A stretch of DNA of 51,988 nucleotides. It comes from Clostridiales bacterium oral taxon 876 str. F0540 (GTDB taxonomy: Bacteria; Bacillota; Clostridia; Clostridiales; Clostridiaceae). Every line of letters begins with the position of its first letter. The first letter of the stretch is position 1. A program made the position numbers and the translations under genes. Shown here piece after piece: positions 18,638-26,718 of the stretch. The stretch is from assembly GCA_000466585.1 (NCBI GenBank), contig KE993463.1:1-51988 (forward strand), in the 5' to 3' direction. Below the pieces are notes generated by a model. That model ran no database searches. It was not told the origin of the DNA and saw nothing but the letters and a program-made list of their open reading frames with translations.

Positions 18638-21001
18638 CTACATCTCCACAAATTTATAAAATTCAAATTCATTATCATATTCTAATTTGTATTTCTTGTT
18701 AATATCTCTATTTTTTTCAGTAAATATTAGTTTATTGTTCTGTGACCCAGTCTCCTCTAAACTATCAATAAATTCAATAAACTTAATAAAATGATTTTTA
18801 TCCTTTTTATTTGGCCTGTATCCCCTGTTTACTTGAATTAACAATTTATATAATGAGAAATCTACATCTATTTCATAAGATTTTCCAACCTTATCGTTCT
18901 TGTATCTTAACTTTAGCGTCGAAATAAATTTCTTAAGCTCCGCATCTTCATCTTTAGGTAAATTACTTGTATCTACTTTTAAATCTATATCTTCACTAAC
19001 CTTATATTTACCCTGATTTTTACCAATAAAAATATTAATTTGTTCTTTATTAGCCTCGCCATTCCATTTTAATATTCCATTTTTCACATCGTCGTATATA
19101 GGCTTAAGCTTAGGCTTATCTCCTCTATTCCAAAAATAAAGTGCTTCGATATATTTTTCATAGACTTCATCTTTTAAAGAAAACAAATTTTCTTTTCCAC
19201 AAAGATAATAACTCCTAATAAACAGCTTTAATAATTCGTACCTTATCTTTTTGTCATCTGTATCCCCTAAGTCTATATCGTTAAGTTTATCGAGATAGCC
19301 CTTTGGGTAATCTATAAACTGATTAAAGTATGATATAACTTCATTAGAATTATTGAACTTTATAATAAAATCATCCACTTTTTCATTTCTTATATTTAAT
19401 GGATCTAATTCATTTAACGCTTCAAATATAAAAGATAATTCCTTATGATTAAAAAGCATATTGGGCATCAGCGATCTAATAAATCCGTAATTATTTAACT
19501 TCTTTATGTCACTTTTAAATATTGGTGAATTAACGTCAATATAAGCTCGAGGTACTATTAAATCATACATAAAGTTAATTAGTGCCCTAGTTGATATAAT
19601 TATTTTATTTTTTATTATACACTGAACTAATAAATCTATTATTGATTCTTGTACATCTTTATTACTTAACAATTCGTAATTTGCTTTAATTGGACAAATG
19701 TGACTACAATCACAATTAGAACAATTCTTTTTATACGAATTATAGAAAATGTTAAGTTCCGATGTATCAGTGATTTTAGTTATTAGAGATTTTATATAAT
19801 TAGAATTAATCCTGCCGTCTTTTAGAGTAAATATATGATAGTCACTGAAATTTACAAATTGAAAGTAACTGTTCTCATTAAATTTACTGTCTTCAATGCT
19901 AGTTTCTAGTATTTTTTTATCATAGACATACTTTTTTAATAACATAAACCTTTTTCCATATTGCGAATCTATGAAGTTATTTAAGGTACCAAGATTAATT
20001 GCTAAAATAAGCTTTTGATTACTGCTCTTTATATTTTCATCACTGAAGTTATCTAGAATATCATTCAGTGTATCCATTGATGTTTTATTTGGTTCTAAAC
20101 TCTCAGTAGCATCATTGTGAAGGATAAAATTCTCTTTAATGTATGGGTATTTATTATTAAAGTATGATATAATATGCGATTTTCCATCGCCAACGCTTCC
20201 ACATACTAAAATGAGTTGAGCCTTGTCTGACTTATTAGCATTAACTATTATATCTTCTAATTCTTGCTGGGCATCTCTTTCAATATGCATATATCTTTTA
20301 AAAGGAGTAAATTCACCTAACCCCTCAACTGCTTCTTTTGATGACTCTTTAAGTCTAGCTAGTTCTTGGATCAGACATTTTTTATTGACAATATTATCTA
20401 ATATATCCTCTATTATAAGATCTTCAAAAACATCTTCTTCTTTTTTCATTTTATTAATTTTTAATTCATCAAATGCTTGCTCACTATTTTTACCGCCTAA
20501 TTCAGATTTAGTTATTAGACTTTCCATTTTCTTTAATAATTCAGCTAAAGCATCCGAATTGATATCAGTTACTTTATGTCCTAATGGCATTGGGCTTTTA
20601 TAAGGAAGTGGCACAAACTTATAATCAATATAGGTCTGAACAAACCAGCAAGTTATCTTATATACATTTTTATGAATGTATAAAGCTGCTTCTAATTCAC
20701 CTTCTACATCTGCATGGGCAGCTTTATTTCCTAAAATCCTTACATTATGAAATAAACTATCTATTTCACCCTCTAAAACTCCATCTTCTTCTAACCTTTT
20801 TAATCTTTCGGCTTGAGTTATAGATATCAACAACCCATACCCCTCAAGCTTGGCTATTTCTTGAGTTAGTCTTTCCACAAAAGTTCTTCCTTTTATTATT
20901 GCACTATGTGGTGTAGTAAATAATGCATCGTCTATATCTCTTATATAATTATTTAAGTACCTATAATTTTTATCCAAATAACTGAAAACACTATTTTCCA
21001 A
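18638..21001 (-). CDS. dptF: Phosphorothioation-dependent restriction protein DptF with N-terminal DUF4145-like domain
   Basis: P-loop NTPase: GSVGDGKS with the Lys at 274. A Cys cluster (CSNCDCSHICPI, about 420-431) may bind metal. The first ~130 residues look like the DUF4145-type domain found at the front of type I and III restriction subunits, with R88 and GNKAAH at 91-96. The start is TTG at 21001, supported by GGGAG upstream and no nearby ATG. It is the first gene of dptF-dptG-dptH. DptF is required for restriction of unmodified DNA in characterised systems. 787 residues. Confidence 0.92.
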   Translation of the reverse strand: MENSVFSYLDKNYRYLNNYIRDIDDALFTTPHSAIIKGRTFVERLTQEIAKLEGYGLLISITQAERLKRLEEDGVLEGEIDSLFHNVRILGNKAAHADVEGELEAALYIHKNVYKITCWFVQTYIDYKFVPLPYKSPMPLGHKVTDINSDALAELLKKMESLITKSELGGKNSEQAFDELKINKMKKEEDVFEDLIIEDILDNIVNKKCLIQELARLKESSKEAVEGLGEFTPFKRYMHIERDAQQELEDIIVNANKSDKAQLILVCGSVGDGKSHIISYFNNKYPYIKENFILHNDATESLEPNKTSMDTLNDILDNFSDENIKSSNQKLILAINLGTLNNFIDSQYGKRFMLLKKYVYDKKILETSIEDSKFNENSYFQFVNFSDYHIFTLKDGRINSNYIKSLITKITDTSELNIFYNSYKKNCSNCDCSHICPIKANYELLSNKDVQESIIDLLVQCIIKNKIIISTRALINFMYDLIVPRAYIDVNSPIFKSDIKKLNNYGFIRSLMPNMLFNHKELSFIFEALNELDPLNIRNEKVDDFIIKFNNSNEVISYFNQFIDYPKGYLDKLNDIDLGDTDDKKIRYELLKLFIRSYYLCGKENLFSLKDEVYEKYIEALYFWNRGDKPKLKPIYDDVKNGILKWNGEANKEQINIFIGKNQGKYKVSEDIDLKVDTSNLPKDEDAELKKFISTLKLRYKNDKVGKSYEIDVDFSLYKLLIQVNRGYRPNKKDKNHFIKFIEFIDSLEETGSQNNKLIFTEKNRDINKKYKLEYDNEFEFYKFVEM

Positions 21002-21163
21002 TTATAAATCTCCCTCTCTATATTTAACTACAGATTCATTATAATAATATCTAAACGTTTAATTCTCTTCCATACATTATATTTTATCATAAAATATCAA
21101 TATTCTGACATGGTAAATACTGTATATAAAATAAAATATAATATACTAAATATACATTCTTCA

Positions 21164-21334
21164 TCACAATCTCTTAGTAATTCCTGCGTTTCTCTTTCTC
21201 AAAAGCTCCTCTTTAAGCTTAGCTTCAAGTAATTCAAAATTTTCACTTTTATCTGCAATCTTGATATCATGTTATTTTCCATCAGCCTCTAAAATCATAG
21301 GTATTTTGGCTCTGACAAGTTTGTTCTACACCTT
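21164..21334 (-). pseudogene. Remnant of an NTP pyrophosphohydrolase gene (N-terminal part)
   Basis: The minus strand reads KV*NKLVRAKIPMILEADGK*, then HDIKIADKSENFELLEAKLKEEL and ends RKRNAGITKRL*. The NKLVRDKIPEII...DGK start is typical of MazG-like nucleotide pyrophosphohydrolases of clostridia. There is a TAG at the normal Tyr position, a TAA in the next segment and no start codon; the C-terminal half is missing. It sits just outside the Dnd island, upstream of dptF. Confidence 0.6.
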
Positions 21335-21491
21335 GAAAATCTAATCTACCTTTACTGTGCAATTAATGTAGTTTTTACATTAATCTCTCGCTGAACGCTA
21401 TAATGGATTTAATAAATATGGATCCTCTATGTTTAGAACTTTTGAAAGATGCCTTATATGTGTCTGGTTCTGCCATATTAGATTTACTTAT
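21335..21491 (-). other. Non-coding or decayed sequence
   Basis: A short minus-strand frame ends in a segment reading SNMAEPDTYKASFKSS, KHRGSIFIKSIIAFSER, LM* (stop near 21375). It has no start or ribosome binding site and I do not recognise it. It may be the tail of another lost gene. I see no promoter or structure here. Confidence 0.3.
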
Positions 21492-21556
21492 AATATTCTT
21501 CACCAATCTCTTAATTCCTTCCAAAAAAGACAAATAGAGCGATTTTACTCGCTCTC
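21492..21556 (-). repeat. 65-bp repeat ending in a GAGCGA hairpin, copy 1
   Basis: Nearly identical (two differences) to 28045-28109. It includes the hairpin GAGCGA-TTTTAC-TCGCTC and, read on the minus strand, a downstream T-rich tail, so it would act as a terminator for the decayed gene to its right. Confidence 0.7.
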
Positions 21557-21590
21557 TGGATTAGTTTTCCACATCAAAAGTATATTACAC

Positions 21591-21720
21591 CGCAGCTCAT
21601 AAAAATATTGCATGATTGAGTTCTTCAACATTAAGATCTGGCTTGCTTAATGCTGACTGTGTGGATACTATTTTCTTTTCATATTCTGGTATTTTTCTTT
21701 TTACAATTATTATTATCCAA
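21591..21720 (-). pseudogene. Internally deleted fragment of an SF0329-family gene
   Basis: Matches two blocks of the intact gene at 31213-31797: its C-terminal end (CAGCTCATAAAAATATTG...) and its middle (GCTTGCTTAATGCTGACTG...). About 140 bases between these blocks are missing and the junction is abrupt. The 5' half of the gene is absent. It is followed on the minus strand by the GAGCGA-type terminator. Confidence 0.65.
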
Positions 21721-21861
21721 ATGGGCACATCTACAGCACGTACAAATATATGATAATGGGAATTTAAAAATTTCATCCAATAACCTTAAAACAAAATAAC
21801 CGTTTGATAAATTGAAATTTGTTAAACTCTAATTATTCTTATTGATCATATATAAATAAAG

Positions 21862-22413
21862 TTACTCTTCATCTATTTTTACTCTTAACATTTTATTCTT
21901 AACTTTTACTGCATATTTTAATTCATATGCTGGTACACCATTATTAATTGCTTCCGCGATTTCATCCATTTCCTTTTTTATCTTTTCTTCATCAGCATAC
22001 CAACCAAGTACAATTGATTTTTCTCCCCAAAATGCTCCGTTATTAACACCAATCAGCCAATATTTTGGTTCATCATTTTTAGCTTTGTACATTACATGTG
22101 ACGCTAAAACTTTATAGCAATTAACAATTGATTTTCCATCATATGATTTTATAGTAATTTTCCCAGTTGGTACAACTATATTATTGGTTAAAGCTTTGTT
22201 GTTTTCAGTGGCCTTTATCTCACCTAACATCAAATAATCTAAAGATATATTAAGTTCCTTAGATAAGACAAGCAATTTTTCTATCTCTGGATATCCACTT
22301 CCCTGTTCCCATTTAGAAACTGCTTGACGGCTTACTCCAATTATTTCTGCTAAATCTTCTTGTGAAATATGTCTTTCTAGCCTAATTGATTTTAAATTAT
22401 CTGCAAAACTCAT
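21862..22413 (-). CDS. XRE-family transcriptional regulator
   Basis: A Cro/C1-type helix-turn-helix fills the first 65 residues: MSFADNLKSIRLERHISQED, then LAEIIGVSRQAVSKWEQGSG. The remaining ~115 residues form a second domain that I do not recognise, containing KYWLIGVNNGAFWGEK; it may bind a ligand or be a protein-interaction module. 183 residues. Transcribed alone. Target unknown. Confidence 0.85.
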   Translation of the reverse strand: MSFADNLKSIRLERHISQEDLAEIIGVSRQAVSKWEQGSGYPEIEKLLVLSKELNISLDYLMLGEIKATENNKALTNNIVVPTGKITIKSYDGKSIVNCYKVLASHVMYKAKNDEPKYWLIGVNNGAFWGEKSIVLGWYADEEKIKKEMDEIAEAINNGVPAYELKYAVKVKNKMLRVKIDEE

Positions 22414-22738
22414 AACTTTCTACCTCTTTTCTTTGTTATTATGTGTAAATTATAATAAGTTTTACACCAAAATAACACCAACCTACAATTGCAAATCCGC
22501 AACTTATATTTGCATTGTTCATAAACTATATTAAAAAACTCATATACTTTATTTACTTGACAAATTACTATTTATCTACTACTTCACAGTTATTTACTAT
22601 TACGTTTTATAAGAAAAAAGAGACTAACATAACTTCCCATTATACTTATATCTTGTATCATCTCGTTAATTAGTAATTAACAATCAATATTTATATCCGT
22701 CATTCCAATCATTTGGATTACATTGCAAAAACCGTTCT
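22414..22738. other. AT-rich intergenic region, no gene seen
   Basis: The 5' region of the XRE gene and the 3' region of the DNA glycosylase gene. It is rich in A/T with stops in all frames. The XRE promoter should lie near 22440-22500, but I see no unambiguous -35/-10 pair. Confidence 0.4.
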
Positions 22739-22768
22739 ACCTCTCTTATTCTGCCAATAAAGAGAGGT
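22739..22768 (-). terminator. Terminator of the YcaQ-like gene
   Basis: ACCTCTCTT and AAGAGAGGT form a 9-bp stem around the stop codon at 22768, followed on the minus strand after a few bases by TTTTT. Confidence 0.6.
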
Positions 22769-23973
22769 TAGGATATAACCTTGTAAGATTCATCTGATAG
22801 CCCGCTCGATTTTAAAAACCTGCAAAATCTTGTAAAACAATCAATAACTTCACTTATAACTTCATCCGTTACAGCCTCTTTATCCTCCCACCACCAATTT
22901 TTTATAACCAGAGGTGCATCTCCCCTATGTACTTCCGGCTCAAACCTTGCTATTATTTTATCTCCATATAATACAGGCAGCACATAATATCCATACTTTC
23001 TTTTAGAAACAGGTACATAAACTTCCCAGCTATATTCAAAATCAAAAATATCTTTAACTAACTTTCTGTCCCAAAGAAGATTATCAAGCGGCGCTAAGAA
23101 GGTCACCTTTTTATCAAAATTCTGTTCTAATTCCGCCAGCATATGTGAGTCTTCTGCTCTTATATAAAAGTTCTCTTTAACTCCTTCTACCTCAACTTTT
23201 AACAGCTCTCCTTCATCGCATAACTCCTGTAATATTTCACTTCTTAACTGCTTTTCAGATACAAAATGTCCCAGCCATCCGCCGCCATTTCTATCCCAGT
23301 ATACTCCTATGCTGCCTATCCTTCTTTTGAAGTACCATTTATAGAAGCTTCTATCGCTGTCAAAAGGATCTTTCATTTGCAGAATTTCTTTTGGAAGTAA
23401 ATTCTCAATAAGGTCATAAACTCTTTGAACATTTTTCTTCTCTTTAACTCCTAAAATCCCTATATTGAACATATAATCCATAGCTGCACTAGATAATTTA
23501 CCATGTCCCCAGCTCCCGCATTTAGCTCCTCCTAAGTCTATCTTAGAAGGCAAGCATGCTCCATTCTCAGCTATGTATCCTTTTATAAAATCAACATTGG
23601 TAATTGCTTCACTTGAGTTTCGCCTTTTGAGCAATTCTTTGAGCTCTGATTTCTTTCTATTTCTTACTCTTTCAAAGTACGCCCAATCTTCTGTGCAATA
23701 AATGGACATCATTTTATCCCATCCATCTATTAATTCTCTATCCTCGTACATCAATTTTTTAAGCATATTAGGTTCATAATTTTCTATTCTGGATTGCAGA
23801 ATAAGATCTATATTTCGACCTACAACATTTAGCGGGTCATATTGCAAGCATCCAACTCTTTTAACAAATTCCTTAATACCTGAATACCCATTAAATGTTT
23901 TTGGATAATGCAGCCCTTGATAAATAACTAAAAATTTTCTTAACTGGTCCTTCGTTATGCTTATTTTCTCCAT
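22768..23973 (-). CDS. AlkZ/YcaQ-type DNA glycosylase (winged-helix, HTH_42)
   Basis: A 401-residue protein of the HTH_42 superfamily, which includes the interstrand-crosslink glycosylases AlkZ and E. coli YcaQ (AlkX). The catalytic QxD/QxQ motif is visible as Q44-Y45-D46 in GCLQYDPLNV, and the tandem winged-helix repeats follow, including WDRNGGGWLGHF. The QxD form points to the YcaQ-like subgroup. It would excise alkylated or crosslinked bases. It stands alone with its own terminator, with no toxin cluster beside it. Substrate is inferred from family only. Confidence 0.85.
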   Translation of the reverse strand: MEKISITKDQLRKFLVIYQGLHYPKTFNGYSGIKEFVKRVGCLQYDPLNVVGRNIDLILQSRIENYEPNMLKKLMYEDRELIDGWDKMMSIYCTEDWAYFERVRNRKKSELKELLKRRNSSEAITNVDFIKGYIAENGACLPSKIDLGGAKCGSWGHGKLSSAAMDYMFNIGILGVKEKKNVQRVYDLIENLLPKEILQMKDPFDSDRSFYKWYFKRRIGSIGVYWDRNGGGWLGHFVSEKQLRSEILQELCDEGELLKVEVEGVKENFYIRAEDSHMLAELEQNFDKKVTFLAPLDNLLWDRKLVKDIFDFEYSWEVYVPVSKRKYGYYVLPVLYGDKIIARFEPEVHRGDAPLVIKNWWWEDKEAVTDEVISEVIDCFTRFCRFLKSSGLSDESYKVIS

Positions 23974-24228
23974 TAAATCCTCCCCAAACTATAAGTTATC
24001 TGTTGCAATTTTTAAGATTTCACTTAAAACTCACCCTTATGCAAAATTAAATCAGTATTTTTCGAGTCATAATGGTCACCCATAATGGCTATACATTTTC
24101 CTTCAAAAATCAAACATTTCAAGCCTATCTATAGTGTAAAAATTTACTTATGTCTTTTATTATAGCATATTTTGTAAATAGCTTACTTTTTTTGTTGCTT
24201 TGCAGAAAAATACAACTAAAAATACTTA

Positions 24229-24282
24229 TTGACGCAGCAAAACTCATCATATATAATTATAGATAAATACAGTCTGTGTTAT
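24229..24282 (+). promoter_or_regulatory. Promoter and Rrf2-type operator, copy 1
   Basis: TTGACG at 24229-24234, a 17-base spacer and TATAAT at 24252-24257. Just downstream, 24263-24282 carries the dyad ATAAATACAGTCTGTGTTAT with the core ACAG-T-CTGT. Binding there would block transcription start, fitting autoregulation of the Rrf2 gene. Confidence 0.75.
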
Positions 24283-24300
24283 CTTTATGGAGGAAATATT

Positions 24301-24681
24301 ATGAAGTATACGAAAGCAACGAATTATGCCTTGCATATAATGGCCTATTTAGTTAAGCAAGAAGGCAAAGATAATTTGAGTCTTCAGCCTTTAGCCAACC
24401 ACATGAATATATCCCCTACTTACCTGTCTAAGATACTAACTCAATTAGTGAAGGCTGATCTTATTCAGTCTACGCCTGGAGTAAATGGAGGTTATAGTCT
24501 TAGGAAACCTAAGACTGAAATTAGCTTTTATGACGTCATTCAAGCCATTGAAGGCAGCGGATCACTTTTCACTTGTGAAATGGGAGAGAATAAAGCTTGC
24601 CAAATAGAAAAGGTTATGAGAGATGCCGAAGAGAAAATGGTGAACGACCTTAAAGAAAAACGTATCTGCGACATTTTCTAA
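24301..24681 (+). CDS. Rrf2-family transcriptional regulator
   Basis: A 126-residue winged-helix protein starting MKYTKATNYALHIMAYLV with the recognition region MNISPTYLSKILTQLVKADL and the wing GVNGGYSLRKP, all typical of Rrf2. Three Cys (in FTCEMGENKAC and RICDIF) are in the region where Rrf2 proteins bind Fe-S clusters, although the spacing is not that of IscR. The ATG at 24301 has GGAGG upstream; an upstream in-frame non-ATG start would run through the promoter. It likely controls itself and the methyltransferase gene, since both carry the same operator. Confidence 0.9.
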   Translation: MKYTKATNYALHIMAYLVKQEGKDNLSLQPLANHMNISPTYLSKILTQLVKADLIQSTPGVNGGYSLRKPKTEISFYDVIQAIEGSGSLFTCEMGENKACQIEKVMRDAEEKMVNDLKEKRICDIF

Positions 24682-24725
24682 AAAATGAGCTAAAAAGCAT
24701 AGGCAGTTTTAACTGCTCATTTTTT
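24681..24725 (+). terminator. Terminator after the Rrf2 gene
   Basis: AAAAATGAGC and GCTCATTTTT form a 10-bp stem with an inner GCAGTT-TT-AACTGC hairpin, ending in a T run. A related GGCAG/CTGCC hairpin follows the next gene. Confidence 0.7.
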
Positions 24726-24738
24726 GCCACAATTATAG

Positions 24739-24758
24739 ATAATTACAGTCTGTATTAT
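24739..24758 (+). promoter_or_regulatory. Rrf2-type operator, copy 2
   Basis: ATAATTACAGTCTGTATTAT, an almost perfect dyad around ACAG-T-CTGT, lies 20 bases before the ATG of the methyltransferase gene and close to its ribosome binding site. It matches copy 1 in front of the Rrf2 gene. Confidence 0.7.
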
Positions 24759-24778
24759 ATTTTATAGGAGGTCTTATT

Positions 24779-25378
24779 ATGAATCACATGCATCATCACA
24801 ACCATCCGGATCAAAATTTTCGAACCAAAATTGCCTTTTTAGATAGTAAACAAAGAGAGCGTCTCATACCTCCCGAAGAGCTTATCAGCCAAATGCCAAT
24901 TGAAAAAAATCATACTCTACTGGATATCGGTGCAGGCACAGGCTTTTTTACAATTCCTATGGCAGAAAGTACATCCGGCAAAGTGTATGCTATGGACCCG
25001 GATAGACGTATGCTCAGCATTATAGAAGCTAAGGCTGAGGAAAAAGGACTTACTAATATTGAATTGATTCAATATTATATTGAAAGCTTAAATCTTCAAA
25101 ATGACAGTATTGATTTTACAATGGCATCCTTAATACTCCACGAAGTAAGTTCCCTGTCAAAAGCATTGTCAAAAATATATGAGGTACTAAAAGCAGGAGG
25201 GCACCTGTTATGTCTGGAATATGAAAAGGACGACTTGATAGTGGAAGGCCCCCCTATGTCAATTCGTATTGGATCAGAGGAACTGGAAAATACATTGTCT
25301 TTAATTGGCTTTGAAATTGTGAAAAAGACTAAAATTAATGATGCAATATATACTGTTTTAGCAGTTAAAAAAGCATAG
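24779..25378 (+). CDS. Class I SAM-dependent methyltransferase with His-rich N-terminus
   Basis: A 199-residue UbiE-like methyltransferase: motif I LLDIGAGTGFFTIPMA near 46-61, an acidic residue at the end of strand 2 (AMDPDRRML) and the post-motif LKAGGHLLCLEYEK. The N-terminus MNHMHHHNHPDQNF is strikingly His-rich and could bind metal. GGAGG precedes the ATG. An Rrf2-type operator overlaps its leader, so it is probably regulated by the Rrf2 protein upstream. The substrate is unknown; small thiol or metal(loid) methylation is a guess from the context. Confidence 0.85.
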   Translation: MNHMHHHNHPDQNFRTKIAFLDSKQRERLIPPEELISQMPIEKNHTLLDIGAGTGFFTIPMAESTSGKVYAMDPDRRMLSIIEAKAEEKGLTNIELIQYYIESLNLQNDSIDFTMASLILHEVSSLSKALSKIYEVLKAGGHLLCLEYEKDDLIVEGPPMSIRIGSEELENTLSLIGFEIVKKTKINDAIYTVLAVKKA

Positions 25379-25401
25379 GCAGCTTTAACTGCCGATTTTT
25401 T
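25378..25401 (+). terminator. Terminator after the methyltransferase gene
   Basis: GGCAG and CTGCC flank CTTTAA and are followed by GATTTTTT. Confidence 0.6.
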
Positions 25402-25414
25402 AATCTAATTATAG

Positions 25415-25434
25415 ATAATTACAGTCTTATTGTA
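25415..25434 (+). promoter_or_regulatory. Degenerate Rrf2-type operator, copy 3
   Basis: ATAATTACAGTCTTATTGTA keeps the left half and the ACAGTCT core but has lost the right half. It sits in the same position relative to a following remnant gene as copies 1 and 2 do to their genes. Confidence 0.55.
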
Positions 25435-25446
25435 TTTTATAGAAGT

Positions 25447-25566
25447 TCTTATGCAGTGGATTTTATGACTGTTATTCTATATGGTACTGTATTTCAAGGC
25501 ATTGGAACAGAGCTGCTAAATGTGGTAAGAGCTTCAGGACAGCCTGTCAAATCAATAATAATTTGA
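25447..25566 (+). pseudogene. Fragment resembling a MATE efflux transporter
   Basis: One frame reads AVDFMTVILYGTVFQG, then IGTELLNVVRASGQPVKSII before a TGA. The FxxxGxELxNVVRASGxP pattern is like an internal part of MATE-family drug/sodium antiporters, which have about 450 residues. Only about 40 residues remain, preceded by a degenerate Rrf2-type control region and a weakened ribosome binding site, so I call it a decayed gene. Confidence 0.5.
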
Positions 25567-25589
25567 ACAATCCCAATAATGAGTATAGA

Positions 25590-25625
25590 AAATGCTCTAG
25601 CATAAACTGCTAGAGCTCTTCATTT
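25590..25625 (+). terminator. Terminator, GCTCTAGCA stem
   Basis: GCTCTAGCA (25594-25602) and TGCTAGAGC (25608-25616) form a 9-bp stem, followed by TCTTCATTTT. Just downstream at about 25627-25677 a second, longer imperfect hairpin is seen (outer arms GGCGGAGATA and TATCTGCC), of unknown role. Confidence 0.7.
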
Positions 25626-25741
25626 TGGCGGAGATAGTGGAATTTTAACCCACGGTATGGTTCTCCGTATCTGCCATAACATAGACTTTTTCGCATACTA
25701 TCTTGTTATGTTTATTTTTAGATGTTTAGTTAGCTTATTTG

Positions 25742-26614
25742 TTATATAAAACCTTTTTGCTGAAGTAATATCTGGGTATCGCTCCATAACTTATTTTGCA
25801 TTCCCCTATCATCACCTGGGTATATAGGAATTATAGGCTTCCCGGTTACCACATTAAAATATCCACCCGTCACACCATTATATTGAGGATCTATGGCTAA
25901 ACGAGTTATGATTTCTGCTCCTCTATGTGGATCACCAATATGCAAAAACTTCAATATACGTTCAAGCAAAGGAGCAAACCAAAGCTCTCGCCCGAGGCCA
26001 GTAACATTAAAACCTGGATTAAGAGCATTAACTATAACGCTCGTTCCAGAAAGTCGGTATGCTAATTCTGCAGTAAACATAATATTTAACAATTTGGTTT
26101 TTCCATAAATAACAGAAGACTCCCTAGCTGTAAAATTAGATAAATCTATCAAGTCTTCTGGTAACTTAAGTTCACCATGCTTACGTGATGATTCAGAAGC
26201 AACATTTACAATCCGTGCATTTTCTGACTCAATTAGAGTTTGCAGCAACGTATTAGTTAATAACCAAGGAGCTAAATAGTTCACTGCTATCATTTCTGCA
26301 AAACCCTCGGAAGTTACTCTCTGTTCGAAGGCATGAAGTCCAGCATTATTTACCAATATATCGATTTTAGTATAAGAAGCTTTAATTTCCTCCCCAACCC
26401 TTTTTACATCTTTCATTAATGATAAATCTCCATAGAAAAAGTCAACCTCAGCTTTAGGTTTAATACCTTTTAGAATTTTTCGGGTTGCTTCAGCCCGCTC
26501 TTTGTTTCTGGCTGTTAATACTAGATGAGCATTTCGTTTTACTAACTCAATTGCCACTAATTGTCCAAGTCCACTCGTAGCACCAGTAATTGCAACAGTT
26601 GTGAGTTTATTCAT
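25742..26614 (-). CDS. Short-chain dehydrogenase/reductase (retinol-dehydrogenase-like)
   Basis: Rossmann motif TGATSGLG near residue 10, NNAG at about 88-91, the catalytic Ser in VNVASESS and the YGKTK catalytic motif are all visible. With 290 residues it is longer than FabG-type SDRs and resembles the light-dependent-reductase/retinol-dehydrogenase group. I chose the ATG at 26614 because AAGGAGG ends six bases before it; a TTG at 26620 would sit next to that site. It is divergent from a MarR gene across a region with two palindromic operators, so it is likely the target of that regulator. Confidence 0.88.
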   Translation of the reverse strand: MNKLTTVAITGATSGLGQLVAIELVKRNAHLVLTARNKERAEATRKILKGIKPKAEVDFFYGDLSLMKDVKRVGEEIKASYTKIDILVNNAGLHAFEQRVTSEGFAEMIAVNYLAPWLLTNTLLQTLIESENARIVNVASESSRKHGELKLPEDLIDLSNFTARESSVIYGKTKLLNIMFTAELAYRLSGTSVIVNALNPGFNVTGLGRELWFAPLLERILKFLHIGDPHRGAEIITRLAIDPQYNGVTGGYFNVVTGKPIIPIYPGDDRGMQNKLWSDTQILLQQKGFI

Positions 26615-26718
26615 AGTCAACCTCCTTAAATTTAATGCAGTTTAGAATACTATTATCTGTTTGCACAATGTTATCTAATAGTTTAATTTCTTGACATGAT
26701 TTGTACAATTAATTATAC

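Noticed and set aside
24229..24300. Longer Rrf2 protein starting inside the promoter
   Set aside because: The added residues would be encoded by the -35, -10 and operator; the ATG at 24301 has a good GGAGG site.
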